64,000 nucleotides of DNA. It comes from Cryptomeria japonica. Lineage: Eukaryota > Streptophyta > Pinopsida > Cupressales > Cupressaceae. Below, piece by piece: positions 9,206 through 22,230 of the stretch; positions within the stretch are counted from its first letter, which is position 1, and the number at the start of each line of letters is the position of its first letter. The notes below the pieces were generated by a model. That model had not been told where the DNA came from, ran no database searches, and worked only from the letters and a program-made list of their open reading frames with translations. The position numbers were made by a program, and so were the translations under genes. The stretch spans positions 539,611,835 to 539,675,834 of the forward strand of contig NC_081412.1 in assembly GCF_030272615.1 (NCBI RefSeq). Direction: 5' to 3'.

Positions 9206-10875
9206 CTATGTAAAGTTCTTAAGAATCTCAGCAGCTTCCAGCTCCAGTTGCTCCATGTTCTCAGCAGACCGCTTAATTTCCTCAATCTCCCTGCTTTGGC
9301 TTTGTTTTTTCTTGGTTCTCATGCAATTTATTCTACCATGACTGGTCTCCTTATCTTCAAGGATGTCTTCCTTCACCTCAGTGATGTCTCCAGAGGCCTT
9401 TTCCCCTTGATCACTATCAAGCTTGTTGATAAGAACCTTCATGCTTGCAAAGGTGGCCTTTAAGACTCTGCTCCCCAATCTTCTTGAGCATATTCTCAAC
9501 CCTTTCCAGCCTTTTTTCAGTAGCCCCATCTCTATTCTCCGGGATTTAGAAGCTATTATGTTGTGTATTAATGATCTCCTCAACATTACTGATTGCTTTG
9601 GTAATTTCACTTAAACAATTAGGGAGGGAGCTAAATTTACAAGTGCCAATAGCTTCTAAAGTCTCAATTTTGTTGGCTTCCTGTGTTTGCTTGGCTTTTA
9701 TGCTTATTATTTCCTTCTGATCCTAGAGGAAAACCTTGTTGAAGTTATCTGTGCCATTTTTTATGCAAAGGTCAATATCGAGATGGGAGCCATCCTGGGC
9801 CTTCTCTCCCACAAAATCCAAATTCACCTCTAGACCCACCTCCTTCAAATATGCACTCTTAGCTTCCTTCATGGGGGTGTCATCCCCAACCAGACCCTTA
9901 TCCTTAGAACCAGTTGAGAAGGGTGAATGGTTCTTAGCTCCCACATCCTCATTTCTCAGATTTTTTCTTTTATGCTTCTAGCAAGAGAGGATTTGGACCT
10001 TCTAGTTGTCAGTCTCCATATCATCATCAGTTTCATCTTCCTCCTCATATCAATGATCATCATCCTCCCCCTTCTACATCCTTCTAGATGACCCTTTACT
10101 CTTATCCTCTTGCCCTATTTTTCTTCTTTGCTTGCTCAACCCAACGATATGGGGGTCATCCTCAACATCAACTTTAGTGTTGTAACTTTCACCATCATCA
10201 TCATTCGAGTCTTCCAATTCCTCATCCAACTCAGAAACCTCTGCAATGTTCAAATGAACGGTGGTATTATTGATTTGATTGTATAAAATAACCATTAGAA
10301 CTTCATGCATAGGAGGATTAGTTTTGGGGTTGGAGATAGAATCCTTTATCCTTGCATTAGGGGCACAAAACAAATAATATGGGATGGAAATTTTCTCCTT
10401 ATACCGAAAATGGTTGAGAATAATAAAATGATAGTTGTAAACCCTACTAAATCTCCCATCTAAAGTGATAAATTCCATAATAGCAAATAGAACCCATTGT
10501 CATATCAATTTAATTACTTTAGGGGAGTAGTAAGTGTGACTTACCTTCATAGCCTGGCTTTCTCCTCCTCATCCTTGGGAATTTCTTCACTGCAGCATCA
10601 TACAACTTCCTATCCCTGTAGAACTTGATACCATCCATCGGTAGACTCGTAGCCTCAGAAATAATGGTCCCATTCACCTTGACCTTCCTACTGCCGATGG
10701 TCAAGGTGCCCTTATTCCATCTCTTTTTGAAAATCCTTGTAATTTTTTATCATTTCTCTTGAATTCTCTCCATAAAATCAATCATTTTAGCTGCTTGCAG
10801 CACAACCCAAACCTAAGGATGGTTTAGCCATTTATCAATTTTGGTTGCCTCCGTTCTCTTGCAATTTCCTCCCAT
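9206..10875 (-). pseudogene. LINE ORF3, extra ORF downstream of RNase H (copy 1)
   Basis: About 556 codons from a shared MGG start (10875) to a TAG at 9206, interrupted by several stops and shifts. The N-terminal block reads MGGNCKRTEATKIDKW, then IFKKRWNKGTL and TSLPMDGIKFYRDRK. The best-conserved block is ITLDGRFSRVYNYHFIILNH then FRYKEKISIPYYL (about 10475-10350). The second half is polar: an acidic run (EDSNDDDGESYNTKVDVEDD, about 10240-10170), then Lys/Glu-rich, coiled-coil-like sequence (9610-9206). Each block has a counterpart in the plus-strand LINE at 22370-23937. I do not know a function; it has no zinc knuckle, RT, endonuclease or RNase H motif. Candidate roles such as RNP binding or targeting are guesses. 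Confidence 0.7.
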
Positions 10876-11219
10876 TTTGTTATCAATTTATATCAACTAT
10901 TATTTCTTGCAAATACCACTCTTCAGTATGGACTTTCTAATTAGTAGGGAAGAAACCACTAGAAGCCAATGGATATTTCTAATGCTTATGCTCGAAAAGG
11001 AAAAAATTGCCCACAAAGCATGCGAGGGGATCCAACAATTATTAATGTACCTCCTCCTCAGCTGCATAAAAAACCATTTCCTTATGCCATGACATCCCTT
11101 ATCATCTCGGAAAATGATTTAAAATCCGGCCTGGCTTACCATGATATCTTTCATAAATTAATATGTCACATGCCACTTGAGGGAGCTTCCCCTCTCTATT
11201 CCAAATCTTGATTTGCTCG

Positions 11220-14200
11220 CTCTGTACTACCTCATTGGCGGCCTAGTTAGCACTCATGTTGGCTTCTCTATAATCATGAGAAACATAGCACTAATAGAAC
11301 CCCTCAAGCATCTCCCTGACTGAGTCAATGATATTTTTAATCATCTACAAGGGTTGGTTTTTACCAAGTAGGCAATTGATAATGTTTTTAGAATCCCCCT
11401 CCAACCATAACAATTTGACCCCTAGATTGTATGCTAATTTGATAGCTTGGAGGGCACCCATAGCTTCAGCCAGATGATTAGTCTGATTTCCCAAGGGAAA
11501 GGCCACCACCCCAATACAAAAGCCAACACCATTCTAGATAACTCCACCATAGCCAGTAGGCCCTAGGTTCCCTTTAGCATCCCCATCGAAGTTAGCCTTA
11601 AACCAATCATTTTGGGGAAAAGACTAGCTGCACATACTTCTTTTGATTTGGTTGGTATTGATGTCCATGTAGGCTGGGATGTTCTAGTTCTTGAGGGCAT
11701 CAAAATCCTCCTTACTATAGCAGTAATGATCTCCCCTAGCCATCACATTCTCAACAAAATTATATTTTATCTTAGCCCAAACCACCTCAGAGAGGTTAAT
11801 ATCATTCCTGAAGATTTTGTTATTCCTCTCTTTCTAGATACCCCAAAGGATATGTAGAAAGGAAAACTTCCATAAACTTATTATGGTTGGATTGTTTCTA
11901 TTGCACTACCAACTCCTAAAATAGTCTTGAATCTCCTCTGGCAACACATAATTGAAACCCCACTATTGAAAAAGCATCACCCAGATAGGTTGGGCATAAG
12001 GACAGTGTAAAAAAATTTGGTTCATGGATTCCTCATCATTGAGACAAAGATAGCATCTAGTGGGGATGCAGAAACCCCTCTTTCTCAAGTTATATGTGGT
12101 TGGTATCTTATTTTGCAAAAGAATCCATAAAAAAATATTAATTTTAGGAGTCAAACCTGGATGCCATACCTTAGCCTAACAAGGGCTAGGGTCTTGAGAC
12201 TGAGCCAACATGAGGACAACAGATGACACAGAATAAATCCCTAAAGAGGTACTGCTCCACACCATGTGGGCCTCCCTTCTAGGATTTAAAATTTCATGGT
12301 TGATCACTAATTTTACCTGCTTTAGGCCAGGATCAATAGAGCTAAGGTCCACCCACTTTTGATCTCTCCAGTAGTCAAAAAATTTAACACTGAACTTCTC
12401 CTTACATGTCTAGATGATCATATGAGAAACACAATTATTGAGAGGGGCTCCTCCAATCCAAGCATCATTCCAAAAATCCACCTCCATGCCATTACCTATG
12501 GCCCAAACTTTGCCTATACTTACAATACCTTTAGCATGGATAACATTGTTCCAAATTGTAGAGCCACTCGGTATATGATTAGAGGCAAGGAAATATTCCA
12601 TGGTAGAGATCACACATAAGTAATTAGCCTTCCAAATATCATCCACTCTCCATTTCCCTAATAGATTCTCCAAATTTGTTTGGATAGAAGGGTCTTGTTC
12701 AGGGTTCTAATATTTCTTAAACCTAGACCCCCCACCTTTTTGGGTTTACATACATTTTCCTATGTAATCAGGGCAACTCTTTTCTTCTCCTAAACCCTAG
12801 ACCAGAGAAAATCTTTCTAAATTTTCTGAATAGCATCTACAAATTTTTCAAGAATTTTGAATAGGCTTAAAGCATACTCTTGAAGACTCTTGAGAGAACA
12901 TTTTTAAAGCTGGATTTTACTAGCTTGACTAAGAAGGGTACCTTTCCAACCAGCCAGCTTCCTACTAAATCTATCAACAAGACTATTCCAAAATAACTCC
13001 GTAGGTTTTGTGCCCAAAGGAAGACCCAGGTAAATAGATGGGGGCTTTCCAATTTGGCAACCAAGGATTTGGGCCATCCTAATCTGTCTGTCCTCTAGGG
13101 TGTTGAAGAAGAAAATGGAGCTTTTCTCCCAATTAATAGTTTGACCCAAAGTAGAACTATAAGTTTTGAGAAGGTTCTTCATATTGGAAGCTTCTTTGAT
13201 CGATGAAGTGCCCATTTAGATGGTATCATCAACAAATTGCTGGTGGAAAGAGGCTTTGAAACTAGAATAGGGAGAGATTCCCAACAAAAGCCCCTAAGAA
13301 ATAAAATTTGTTAATAAATCTACCCAGACATTTAGCCAGAATAATGAAGAGAATAGGGGAGATGAGATCCCCCTTCTTAATGCCCCTAGAAGTTTTAAAG
13401 AATGGGGAAGGCACGCCATTCAAAATGACATAGAAAGAAGGAGTCGAGATAAGTTGGTCAATCAACTAAATAAACCTATCACAAAAGCCAAAAGCACCAA
13501 GCACCTTAACCAAGAAGCCCCAATCCACATGATCATAGGCTTTAGACAAGTTCAACTTCATCAGGAAGCCTTTTTTCTTTGATTCCACTAGTGAGTGTAT
13601 GTTTTCATGAATAGTAATGATAGAGTTAAGGATTTATCTGCCAGTAATGAAGCCACTATTGGGGCGATATTATAGATGGGAGAATCATTAGCAGTCTGCT
13701 AGTAACCACCTTTGAGATAATTTTATAAAAAGAATTGCATAAGCTTATCAGATGGAACTTATCCATAAAATCATCCCGTGGACATTGGGGAATTAGAACC
13801 AGAAAAGTAGCATTGAGTTCATTTAAGATAATCCTATCCCCAAAAAATTCTTGCACACCTTTAACCACATCACATTTGAGAATGTTCTAAAAGGATTGAA
13901 AGAAGAACAGCATGAACCCATCCGAACCTAGGGCTTTATTGCCATCAAAGGAGAAAACTGCTTTCTTAACTTACTCCTTAGAGGGTATGGCCACCAAAGC
14001 CTTATTCTTAACATCATTAATGATGGAAGGAATGGTCTCTAAGAGGTCCCTCTAAGAATGATCATCTAGACCATAATCCATTGAGAGAAGAGATTTGAAA
14101 AAATTCTTGGCTTCATTCCTAATCTCATCGTCCTTCCTAGTTTCAATTCCACCAATTCTCAACTTTGAGATCCTATTTGCAGCCTTATGTTTCATAGCAT

Positions 14201-15270
14201 TCATATGGAAGAACCTAGTATTTATGTCCCTAGATTTAAGCCCAAGAGATCTGGACCATTGTTTCCAAAATTCTTCTTCTCTTCTGATAATCTTATGATA
14301 CTTAACAAGCACTTCATTTTCCTCCCTGATAGACACTTCGTTATATCCACTGGTTTGGATTTAATCCTATATTTCCTTAAGCTCAAGCTGGGTTTTGGAC
14401 TTGGCAACAAAAAGATCCCCATAAACTTCATTGTTCCATTTCTTTATATTATCTTTCACGTACCTTAATTTGCTTTCCTTTATATATATTGCAGTACCTT
14501 TGACATCAATAGACCACCACTTCCCAATGGCCTTCTCAAGGTTAGGATGGTCCAGCCACATCCTTTCAAATCTAAATGGGAAAATGGTCAAAACCAATCC
14601 TAGAAATTGCTGATAGGGAGCATAGATAATGGTTAAACCAATGATTAGAAATAAGGGCCATATCAAGTCTGACTTGAATAAGATCTTCCCCCACCCTATG
14701 ATTGGTCCAGGTAAAATTGGCACCTTGGAGATCAATATCATGCAGACCTTGGTTATTGATAAAGTTCAAAAAATCCATTCTACTATCTAACTGAGAGGGG
14801 ACACCTCCAAACTTCTCTTTATCATGGAGAGGGGTGTTCAAGTCCCCTATGACCATCCACATTTCATCCTTAAAAAGAGATCGAATGGCCTCGAGGTTCT
14901 TCCAAAATTTACATCTACCTAGTCTATTATTAGGGGCATAAATATTAGTCAGGATCCATGAGGTACCATCCCCTAAATGATGAAACCTAACAAAGGGCAA
15001 ATTTATATCCTTCTTAACAAGCACCCCAGTAACACGCCTTAGATTCCAGAAAATTGCAATGTCCCTAGAAGCACCATCTGAGCTACCTTCTAAAACTCCC
15101 CCATCCTTAAAAAGCTTAATCTTCTCAACTTCCGCTTTAGTCATTTTAATTTCTTGAATAATAACAATGTCTGGTTTATGTTCTCCTACTAAATTTCTAA
15201 GAACATCATATTTATGTGGACTATTCAATCACATATATTCCATAAAACAATTTTCATTTTCTTATTAGGG
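11220..15270 (-). pseudogene. LINE ORF2: endonuclease, reverse transcriptase, RNase H
   Basis: The AP-type endonuclease spans about 15240-14575: NSPHKYDVLRNLVGEHKPD, IIQE, NIYAPNN, GDLNTPL, NFTWTNH and a terminal DHFPI. The RT follows, with a palm approach GIKKGDLISPILF near 13400 and the catalytic FVDD at 13225-13236, which keeps both aspartates. The thumb region has IYLGLPLG near 13040. A zf-RVT domain (CYLCLNDEESMNQIFLHC, about 12060-12000) and an RNase H (FKANFDGDAKGN near 11590, then EAMGALQAIKLA and WLEGDSKNI) close the ORF. There are more than ten stops or shifts between the open pieces, so it is non-functional. Its role in an active copy would be target-primed reverse transcription. 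Confidence 0.88.
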
Positions 15271-15459
15271 AACATACCTCATGGATGGTCATTTGAGTAC
15301 CATCCGCTATATTCTTGCTTGCCTCTTTATCTCTGATATGGCTTGATTTTTTTCTTCTAGGAGGAGAGGGGTTAAAACCTGTATCAGCTTTAGTCAAGTT
15401 TCTTATCTTGACTGGACTAGCCTGAGAGGTAGATTTAGGCCCCTTGTTTCCCACTTTCT

Positions 15460-16961
15460 TTCATTCTACTACTTCATTAATCTAGCTATCTTCCTCTTGG
15501 ATGTTCTTGGTGATTGTCTTCTACTCGACATCATCAACCTCAACCCACTTAGCACTTATATTAAGTAGTGAGGTCATTGGGGACTGCTGGAAGGTAGATT
15601 TCACCATATCCACCAATTGTTGTGATTCTCACAACGAGATCCCTCCAAGGATAAAACACCTCTAGGCTTCCTCATAGTTGGGTCTCGGGCCATCTCTGTT
15701 AGTGTTTTCCATAATGCAATTCGAATCCTCTTCCTCCTTGGTCTATAACACCACTTGTATTTCTCCATCTTCTAGGTTATCACTTCATTGTTCCTCCTGA
15801 TTGGTGTCTTGTCATTCTCTCTCATCTTTTCCTATTTCATCCTCTTTCCCTTCTTTAAGCATATGGTTTTCTAGGTTTTCCATATTAATATTCCCTTGTT
15901 GCTCGAAGGTGTCAGGAATGATGATGCTCTGGGATTCTTCTACCATTTTCTCTTTTTCAGCAATCTCAGGTTGCTTAGAAGGTTTTTTTTTCTCTTCATT
16001 GTGTTGTCTTGTCTTTCTTCTCTTTCTCTTTGACGACCTGTAGAGGGTATTTTCTAGCTGTATGCCCCAATTTTTTGCAATGAAAACATGCAAAAGGGAC
16101 ACTTTCATATTCAACAGGTTGGTTCCATTTCCCAATTCTGGAGTTAATCTCGATAGATAATGGCATATCCATGCCTTGCATAACTCCCACACAAATCCTA
16201 GCAAAGGTAAGTCTTCTTCAAGATGTTGTTATAGGATCCATAGATAAGAGTTCCTGAAAGAAGCTAGCAATTCCTTTAAAGACATCTTCAACCCAGAAAT
16301 CGAGGGGAAGGCCCAACAATCTAACCCAAATAGGAGCTTGTACAAAAAAGGATTCATTTAGGTCCATCTTAGGTAACCACTTTTGCAGAGCAAGCATTGA
16401 TTTTCTAATCAGCCAAGGACCATCACAAAGCACCCTCGAAATGTCTTCCTTACATGAAAAGGCCATCGACAGTGCACCTTTGGACATAGTAGTGATCTCC
16501 ACTTGACCTTTAAGTGCCCATTTAAATTTTGCAAATGCCCTGACAACATCAATATTCTTCCTTGGGCCTAGAATCTTTCCAACCAGAGTCATTGCCATAA
16601 GGTTAATATTATGCTCAATCACTGGGTCTGGAACTTCAATAGCAAATCTACCCTTTTCTGGTTCTAAGATATTACTAACTGGAGGGAGCGAGGACTTTCC
16701 ACTTAGTTTGACACCAAATAGAGAAGTCCATGACCGTTCGCTGTCCCTTCGAATAGGTCCCTACCTTGGGCCCTCTCCAACACATGATTCTCCATTCCCC
16801 CCATTAGGATCAAGAGGCTTGTCGCCAGCTTGTGGGTCGCTATCCGTCGGGTCCTTTCCATTTTTCTCAAAGGAATCATGGTAGTCCCAGGATTCATCCT
16901 TTCCACCCTCCCCCCGGTTCCCCTGTCCATTGCAGGGTTTCCTACCGTGTTCCCGATTCAC
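15460..16961 (-). pseudogene. LINE ORF1: DUF4283-like domain and zinc knuckle
   Basis: The Gly-rich polar N-terminus is at 16961-16703. A DUF4283-type domain lies at 16622-16218 (LCDGPWLIRKSMLALQKW, then APIWVRLLGLPLDFW). Next come VEYESVPFACFHCKKLGHTA, a CCHC knuckle whose last position is lost, and a Lys/Glu-rich tail (16000-15812). The domain and knuckle pieces lie in different frames near 16200 and 16000. DUF4283 followed by a CCHC knuckle is the usual ORF1 make-up of plant L1 elements, where it binds the element RNA. Confidence 0.82.
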
Positions 16962-17034
16962 TCCCTTCTACCACTCCTATGATCAACTAATTCATATCTA
17001 AGATGTATAGAATTGTTTATCTTATTGTGTATTT

Positions 17035-17052
17035 AATTTGGTAGAAAATGTT
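17035..17052. repeat. Right target-site duplication of the LINE
   Basis: AATTTGGTAGAAAATGTT, an 18-bp match with one mismatch to 8998-9015. Such a length is normal for LINE insertion. Confidence 0.85.
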
Positions 17053-19342
17053 ATATCAAGAGAGATGAGGATATAGTAAAATTTGATGCTAGAAGTGATG
17101 AAGGAATTTTCTTGGAATATTCAACAAAGAGAAAAGCCTACCGGTGCTATAATAAGAGACTGAGAAAGATAGTGGAGAGTGGAAACGTCAAGGTGGATGA
17201 GAACCTTGGAAAAGAGATCAGAGCATGTGGTTATGATGATGGATAACATGTTGTTTTAGCTCCTGTTCAAACTGAAGAACCTAAGAAAAATGATACAGTA
17301 GAGACTATTAATCCAGATGTTATTGTTGTTGATGAAGGAGTGTAGGAACCTAATAATTAGAACAATCAAAAGACTCTGAGGTATTTAAGATTGAATCATT
17401 AAGAAAATTAGATTATTGGTGATAAGAATAAAAGTGTAATGACTAGAAGAAGGTTAGCTGCTGAAGAAGTATGTTTGATTTTAAAAGTTGAACCTAAAGA
17501 AGTTACTGAAGCTTGTAAAGATGAAAGTTGGATAAGAGCTATGGAAGAAGAATTAGATCAGATTGAAAAGAATAATACATGGGAACTTGTACCTAGACCT
17601 AAGGATAAGAATTTTATTGGTACTAAATGGGTATTCAGGAACAAATTGAATGAAGCTGGTGAAGTTTTTATAAATAAAGCTAGACTTGTTTGCAAAGGAT
17701 ATTCACAACAAGAAGGAATTGATTATGAGGAGACTTTTTCTCTAGTTTCTAGACTTGAAGTTGTTAGACTGTTGCTTGCATGTGCTTCTTATAAATATTT
17801 CAAGGTATATCAGATGGATGTCAAATCTACCTTTTAGAATGGTGAGCTAGAGGAAGAAGTCTACATTGAGCAACCTAATAGATTTTCATTTTCATATGAT
17901 GGAGATATGGTATGTAAACTAAAGAAATCTCTTTATGGATTGAAACAAGCCCCTAGAGCCTAGTATGCAAGATTATATAAATATTTGTTCAAATTGGAAT
18001 CTAATAGAGGTGTTGCTAACATAATTTTTATTTTAAGATTGAAAATGATAACATCCTAATTGTTGAAGTCTTTGTTGATGATATTATCTTTGGTGGTGAT
18101 GAAGAATTGAGCATGAAGTTTTTCGATGATATGCAAAAATAATTTGAGATGTCTATGATTGGTGAGATAAAAAATTTCTTAGGTTTGTAGATTGTACAGA
18201 CTGAAAAAGGTATACTCATATCTCAAGTTAGGTATGTGAAGAAATTGTTGAAGAAGTTTGGGTTGGATGACTCGAGACCAGTTGGAACTCCTATGGTGAC
18301 TGGTTGTAAATTGTCTAAAAATTATGAATCTCCTAAAGCTAATTAGAGTTTTTACAGATCTATGGTTGGTGGACTACTATATCTTACTCAGATTAGACCG
18401 AACATTATGCATGCTATGTGTATGGTTGTTAAATATCAAGCTGATTTGAATTAGAGTCATGTCACTATTGTTAAGAGGATATTCAGATAATTGAAGGGAA
18501 ATGTAGATTATGGACAGTGGTATCTAAGGAATGATGATTTCATGCTATGTGCCTACACTAATGCAGATTGGGCTAGTGATGTTGATGATCAGAAGAGCGC
18601 TATCGATCAAGCATTCTTTTTGGGTAAGAAGTTGGTTTTATGGGATAGCAAGAAACAAGATTCAGTATCCTTATCTACTACTGAAGATGAGTACATTGCT
18701 GCTATTAGTAATTGCACTCAAGTAGTATGGATGAAGTAAATATTGAAAGATATCAGAGTTATTTATGATGAGCCTGTTGTCATTTACTATGATAATTCTA
18801 GTGCTATCAACATGTCAAAGAATTTGGTACAGCATTCAAAGACTAAACATGGGTAAATCAAATATCATTACTTGAGAGAGAAAGTCAGTGAAGAGAAGGT
18901 GAAGTTGGAGTATGTATCTACAAAGGAATAAATTGTTGATATTTTCACTAAGCCTTTGCCTGCAGATGCATTTGTCTACCTAAGAGACAATTTAGGGGTA
19001 TCTATCCCCCCTATTAAGGATGATATGCATTGAGTTGCATCAATCTGGTGTGTATTTCAGAGCTTTATCTCTTTATTTGGATTGGTGAGTTCGTCTTTCT
19101 CCTCTGGTGGACTAGTTTGTTGATCTAGTTATATGTTTTTGGGAGAGAGATTTGTGTTTCATATTCAAAGGGGGAGAATAAGTTTGGATATCTTTGGCAT
19201 TCCTGTCAAGGGGAGAGAGAGGTCATGTAAAAATCTGTTTTACATATCCTAATCTTAGGGGGAGTTTGTTGGAGATATCTTCTTTCATTGCATTGATTGT
19301 TTTTCACATTCATATGTTACCATAAATTTCAAAGGGGGAGAT

Positions 19343-20593
19343 TGTTGGATATTATTGATCATTGCTTCTGCTAGGATATGTTGTTGTCATTGATGTCAAC
19401 ATATTCCTGTGTTTTTCTCTGGTGTAATTAGGAAGATCTTATGATCCAGTTTTGCAGTTTTGTTTTGCTGATCATTGTTTTGCAGAGTTCAATATAGTAT
19501 ATTCCAATGTGATCAGATCTTGTGTTGAGACTTTGGGTTATTTTTTGGGATGTTCCTGTGTATCCTCATTTCATATGGTTCATGATTTGGTACTCCACAA
19601 ATTATCTTTCTTCATGACAGTTGTTGATTGGTTGTGTTCTTGAGCTTTTAGACGTTGACCATTGACGATTTGAAAAGTGGTGTTGGTGCAATTGTTATTG
19701 ATAATTTTGACATACTTACTAGTGTTTCCTAGTCATTCCCTATTTGTTTTTATGATCTATATTGATGTTTGTGCAATTTTTTGGTGATTTCTATGAACCG
19801 ATGATGATTTTCATGTTATGCGATATTTCTGGTGGTGAAGCGTGTTGTAGTTGATCTTGGCACAATTTTCGATGGAGTTGTGCATTTGGAAACTTGATTT
19901 AGGTCCATGATATGATATGCAAATCATTATATTGTTCTATTGGTTGATCTTTGTATCATGTGATGTAATTTTGTAATTATGAGTTGAGGGTTAGGGTTTA
20001 GCCGATCTTGTTGTCAAGGTTGATGAATTATATATATAGGTGATATATTCATGTAATTTGGGTGTCAATGTTGTGTCTTCATTATCAGAGAGAGGTATAT
20101 GTGCAAACAAGAGATTTATCCTTCGGTGTGAGGTTGAAGTGAGATTAGTGTTGCACAAAAGACATCTATGCTTAACTGGAACTATAATCAGGTATTTGGA
20201 AATGCTATTCTTTTAATTCATTCCTTCTAGATTGTAGTCTGAAGTTTGTTATAAGTAAATTTGACTTCCTTGAGGGTTGTAGCCTTTCAGACCATTATAT
20301 TTGAGTAGTGAGCTCTAGGCAGTGTGCCTGAATGCGTGTGCAATTCCCATTATAATATTTTTACATACTACTGTAGAGTTTCATCTTACTGTGGGTAGGT
20401 TCCCACTATCGTTTTTCCCTCAATCGGGTTTTCCACATCAAAATCTTGGTGTTGTGTGTTGTGATTTCAATTTTCTTATATGTCTTATTGCTGCAGTTTG
20501 TCAGATCTATTTTTGGTGATTAAGTTTGTTATTCTAGTGAAGACTGATTCACCCCCCCCCCCTCTCAGTCTTCCTTCTTGATTACTGCTAACA
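19343..20593 (+). repeat. 3' LTR of the Ty1/copia fossil
   Basis: Begins TGTTGGATATTATTG right after the polypurine tract AAAGGGGGAGAT and ends ...GCTAACA, about 1251 bp. The TGTT/AACA ends are typical. Near the 3' end it has GATTCACCCCC with an extended C run then CTCTCAGT, a motif seen again in the LTR at the right edge of the window. Confidence 0.8.
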
Positions 20594-20830
20594 GGAGTTC
20601 CTTTCTAAACCCCTGTAAACTAATTAGGTACTTTTTTGGGTCAGGACCTTTTCTCCAACCAATTGTTGCTTCAGTCAAAAGCCTCTATTCAAAAAAGGGT
20701 TTGTCCTTTTTTAGTTTTTATCCCCTAGTGTTCTCAATGCTTGTGAAATCCTCCCTTGTGTGCACTTTTGTGGCAGTCATGTAATGGTTCAGGCCTCTCC
20801 CAATTATATCTAATTAGAAATTTAATATTC
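20594..20830 (+). mobile_element. Possible LINE 3' tail remnant
   Basis: The sequence ends with GGTTCAGGCCTCTCCCAATT followed by A/T-rich DNA. This resembles the tails near 58.75 kb (GGTTTGGGCCTCTCCCAGTT) and 47.35 kb (GGGTCTGGGCCTATCTTC). No ORF belongs to it. The region 20831-21240 is AT-rich with nothing recognised. Confidence 0.45.
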
Positions 20831-21240
20831 TTAAAATGTGTACATGTTTCTCTAAAAGATGGAAAGTTATTGAAGTTAATATTATTTAATATATTATAAG
20901 TAATCCCTTAAGTAATATGATTTATACTTCATAATCATCAAAGTGATGTTTGATTTTGCCTCATTAAACTAAGATAAAATGACATAATGATTGATAGCTT
21001 GATTTATTTATGGAGATAATTAATACCATGATTATATGAAGTGTTGTAACGATTTCTCAATAAATCCTTCAGAGAAATATATAGAGCCCCATTGTAACAA
21101 CTAAAACTATTGAATAGCATAGTCCTTTATGGAGTATGTAAATAATTTAGCTAAGATCTCCTTATCCATTATATAATAAAATCTAAGAATTTGTAAATTT
21201 TATACATTAAGATATATACAATAATGTCTAAAGATGAAGA

Positions 21241-22230
21241 CACGTGAATAGGGAGGAATGTAAAGATGATGCTGAAAATGTTGGTCATCTGCTCTTACAT
21301 TGTTCCTTTGCCAGGGATATCTGGGCTTTCTTTCTCAATTTGTGTAATTTTAATTGGGTCCCTCCTAATTCTATATAAAAAATTTGGTGCCAATGGAAGT
21401 GCCCCTATGGTAACCAGGCGATTGGAATTTTGTGGAACTTATCCCTACCTCATATTGCCTGGGGTATATGGAAGGAAATAAATAATAGGGTTTTTAGAGA
21501 TATGGAGTCAACTGCTCAAGTGGTGGCAATCAGAATAAGGAATTCTATTAAGGAAAACTTTCTTAATTATTGCCCTGGCAGGAAAAATGATCCTCCACTT
21601 GACTCTAACCAAGAGGAATGGGATACTATCAGAAGATGGTAGATTTGCTGGGATATATCTGTTCTAGTCTATAAAATAAAACATAACAAATTGAATGTGC
21701 CTTGTCATCCACCCCCTCTGGGGTGGATCAAAATCAATATTGATGGGACGGCCAAGGGAAATCCTGGGCTGACAGGTTCTACGGGAGTGGTGAGGAATCA
21801 TTTGGGCTTTCTTGTCTTCGTAATGGTGCTCCCTTTTGGCACCCATACTAACAATTATGTGGAAGCCAACGCCACCTACATAGGTCTACACATGGCTATC
21901 AAGGAAGGCTTTAGAAGGCTCTTCTTGGAAAGTGACTCGCTTAATATTGTGAAATGCATCAGGGGTAGTACTGAGCCTAGCTAGACTTTTCTAAACCTTA
22001 TTAAGGATTGCCTTGGAGTGATTGTTGGCCTCGAGGAGTTCAAAATCTCGCACATTTTTTGGGAAGGCAATAAACCGATAGATCATGTGACCAACTTGGT
22101 TGTTGATAACATGGCGATTTAATGGTGGAGGGGAAGGGAAACCTTCTTGAAAACTCTAGGCAACTTGGCAAGAAATGATATCGATATCTTCGGCCTTATA
22201 AATGACTTTAATGTTAAAATATTATAATGG
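21241..22230 (+). pseudogene. LINE ORF2 tail: zf-RVT and RNase H (copy 2)
   Basis: The reading GHLLLHCSFARDIWAFFLNL is the zf-RVT end. It is followed by LPHIAWGIWKEINNRVFRDM (21430-21490), typical of the region between RT and RNase H in plant L1. RNase H runs from about 21715: WIKINIDGTAKGNPGLTG, then VEANATYIGLHMAI and FLESDSLNIVKC, keeping the Asp, Glu and Asp residues of the catalytic set. A later WEGNKPIDHVTNLV piece is the RNase H C-terminus. At least four stops interrupt it. Confidence 0.82.

Larger units (their letters stand above)
9016..17034 (-). mobile_element. L1-type LINE with three ORFs, nearly full length, decayed
   Basis: An 8.0-kb non-LTR retrotransposon on the minus strand, inserted in a copia fossil. 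Order from its 5' end: ORF1 with DUF4283-like and zinc-knuckle domains (about 16961-15460), ORF2 with endonuclease, reverse transcriptase, zf-RVT and RNase H (about 15270-11220), then an additional ORF3 (10875-9206), then a short 3' UTR ending in AATAAAAA against the target duplication. The 3' UTR (GGGTTTTAGGGGCCCACC, then AAAACCTGTTTTC) resembles the tail of the LINE at 21.2-24.2 kb. All ORFs carry stops or shifts, so it is dead. Bases 16980-17034 at the 5' junction are not explained. Confidence 0.9.
8527..19342 (+). mobile_element. Ty1/copia fossil (integrase, reverse transcriptase, RNase H), split by a LINE
   Basis: Integrase core starts at about 8547 (RYFMLLIDDYSRMMWVVFLK) and runs to 8997, where a LINE interrupts it. 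Homology resumes at 17053 in the integrase C-terminal region (DEDIVKFDARSDEGIFLEYS), continues into reverse transcriptase (from 17490: WIRAMEEELDQIEKNNTWEL; later FVDDIIFGG) and RNase H (18550-18960: YTNADWASDVDD). A polypurine tract (19331-19342) precedes the 3' LTR. Gag, protease and the 5' LTR are missing; at the left edge the element gives way to unrelated DNA. It is broken, with roughly ten or more breaks besides the insertion, and is older than the LINE inside it. Confidence 0.9.
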
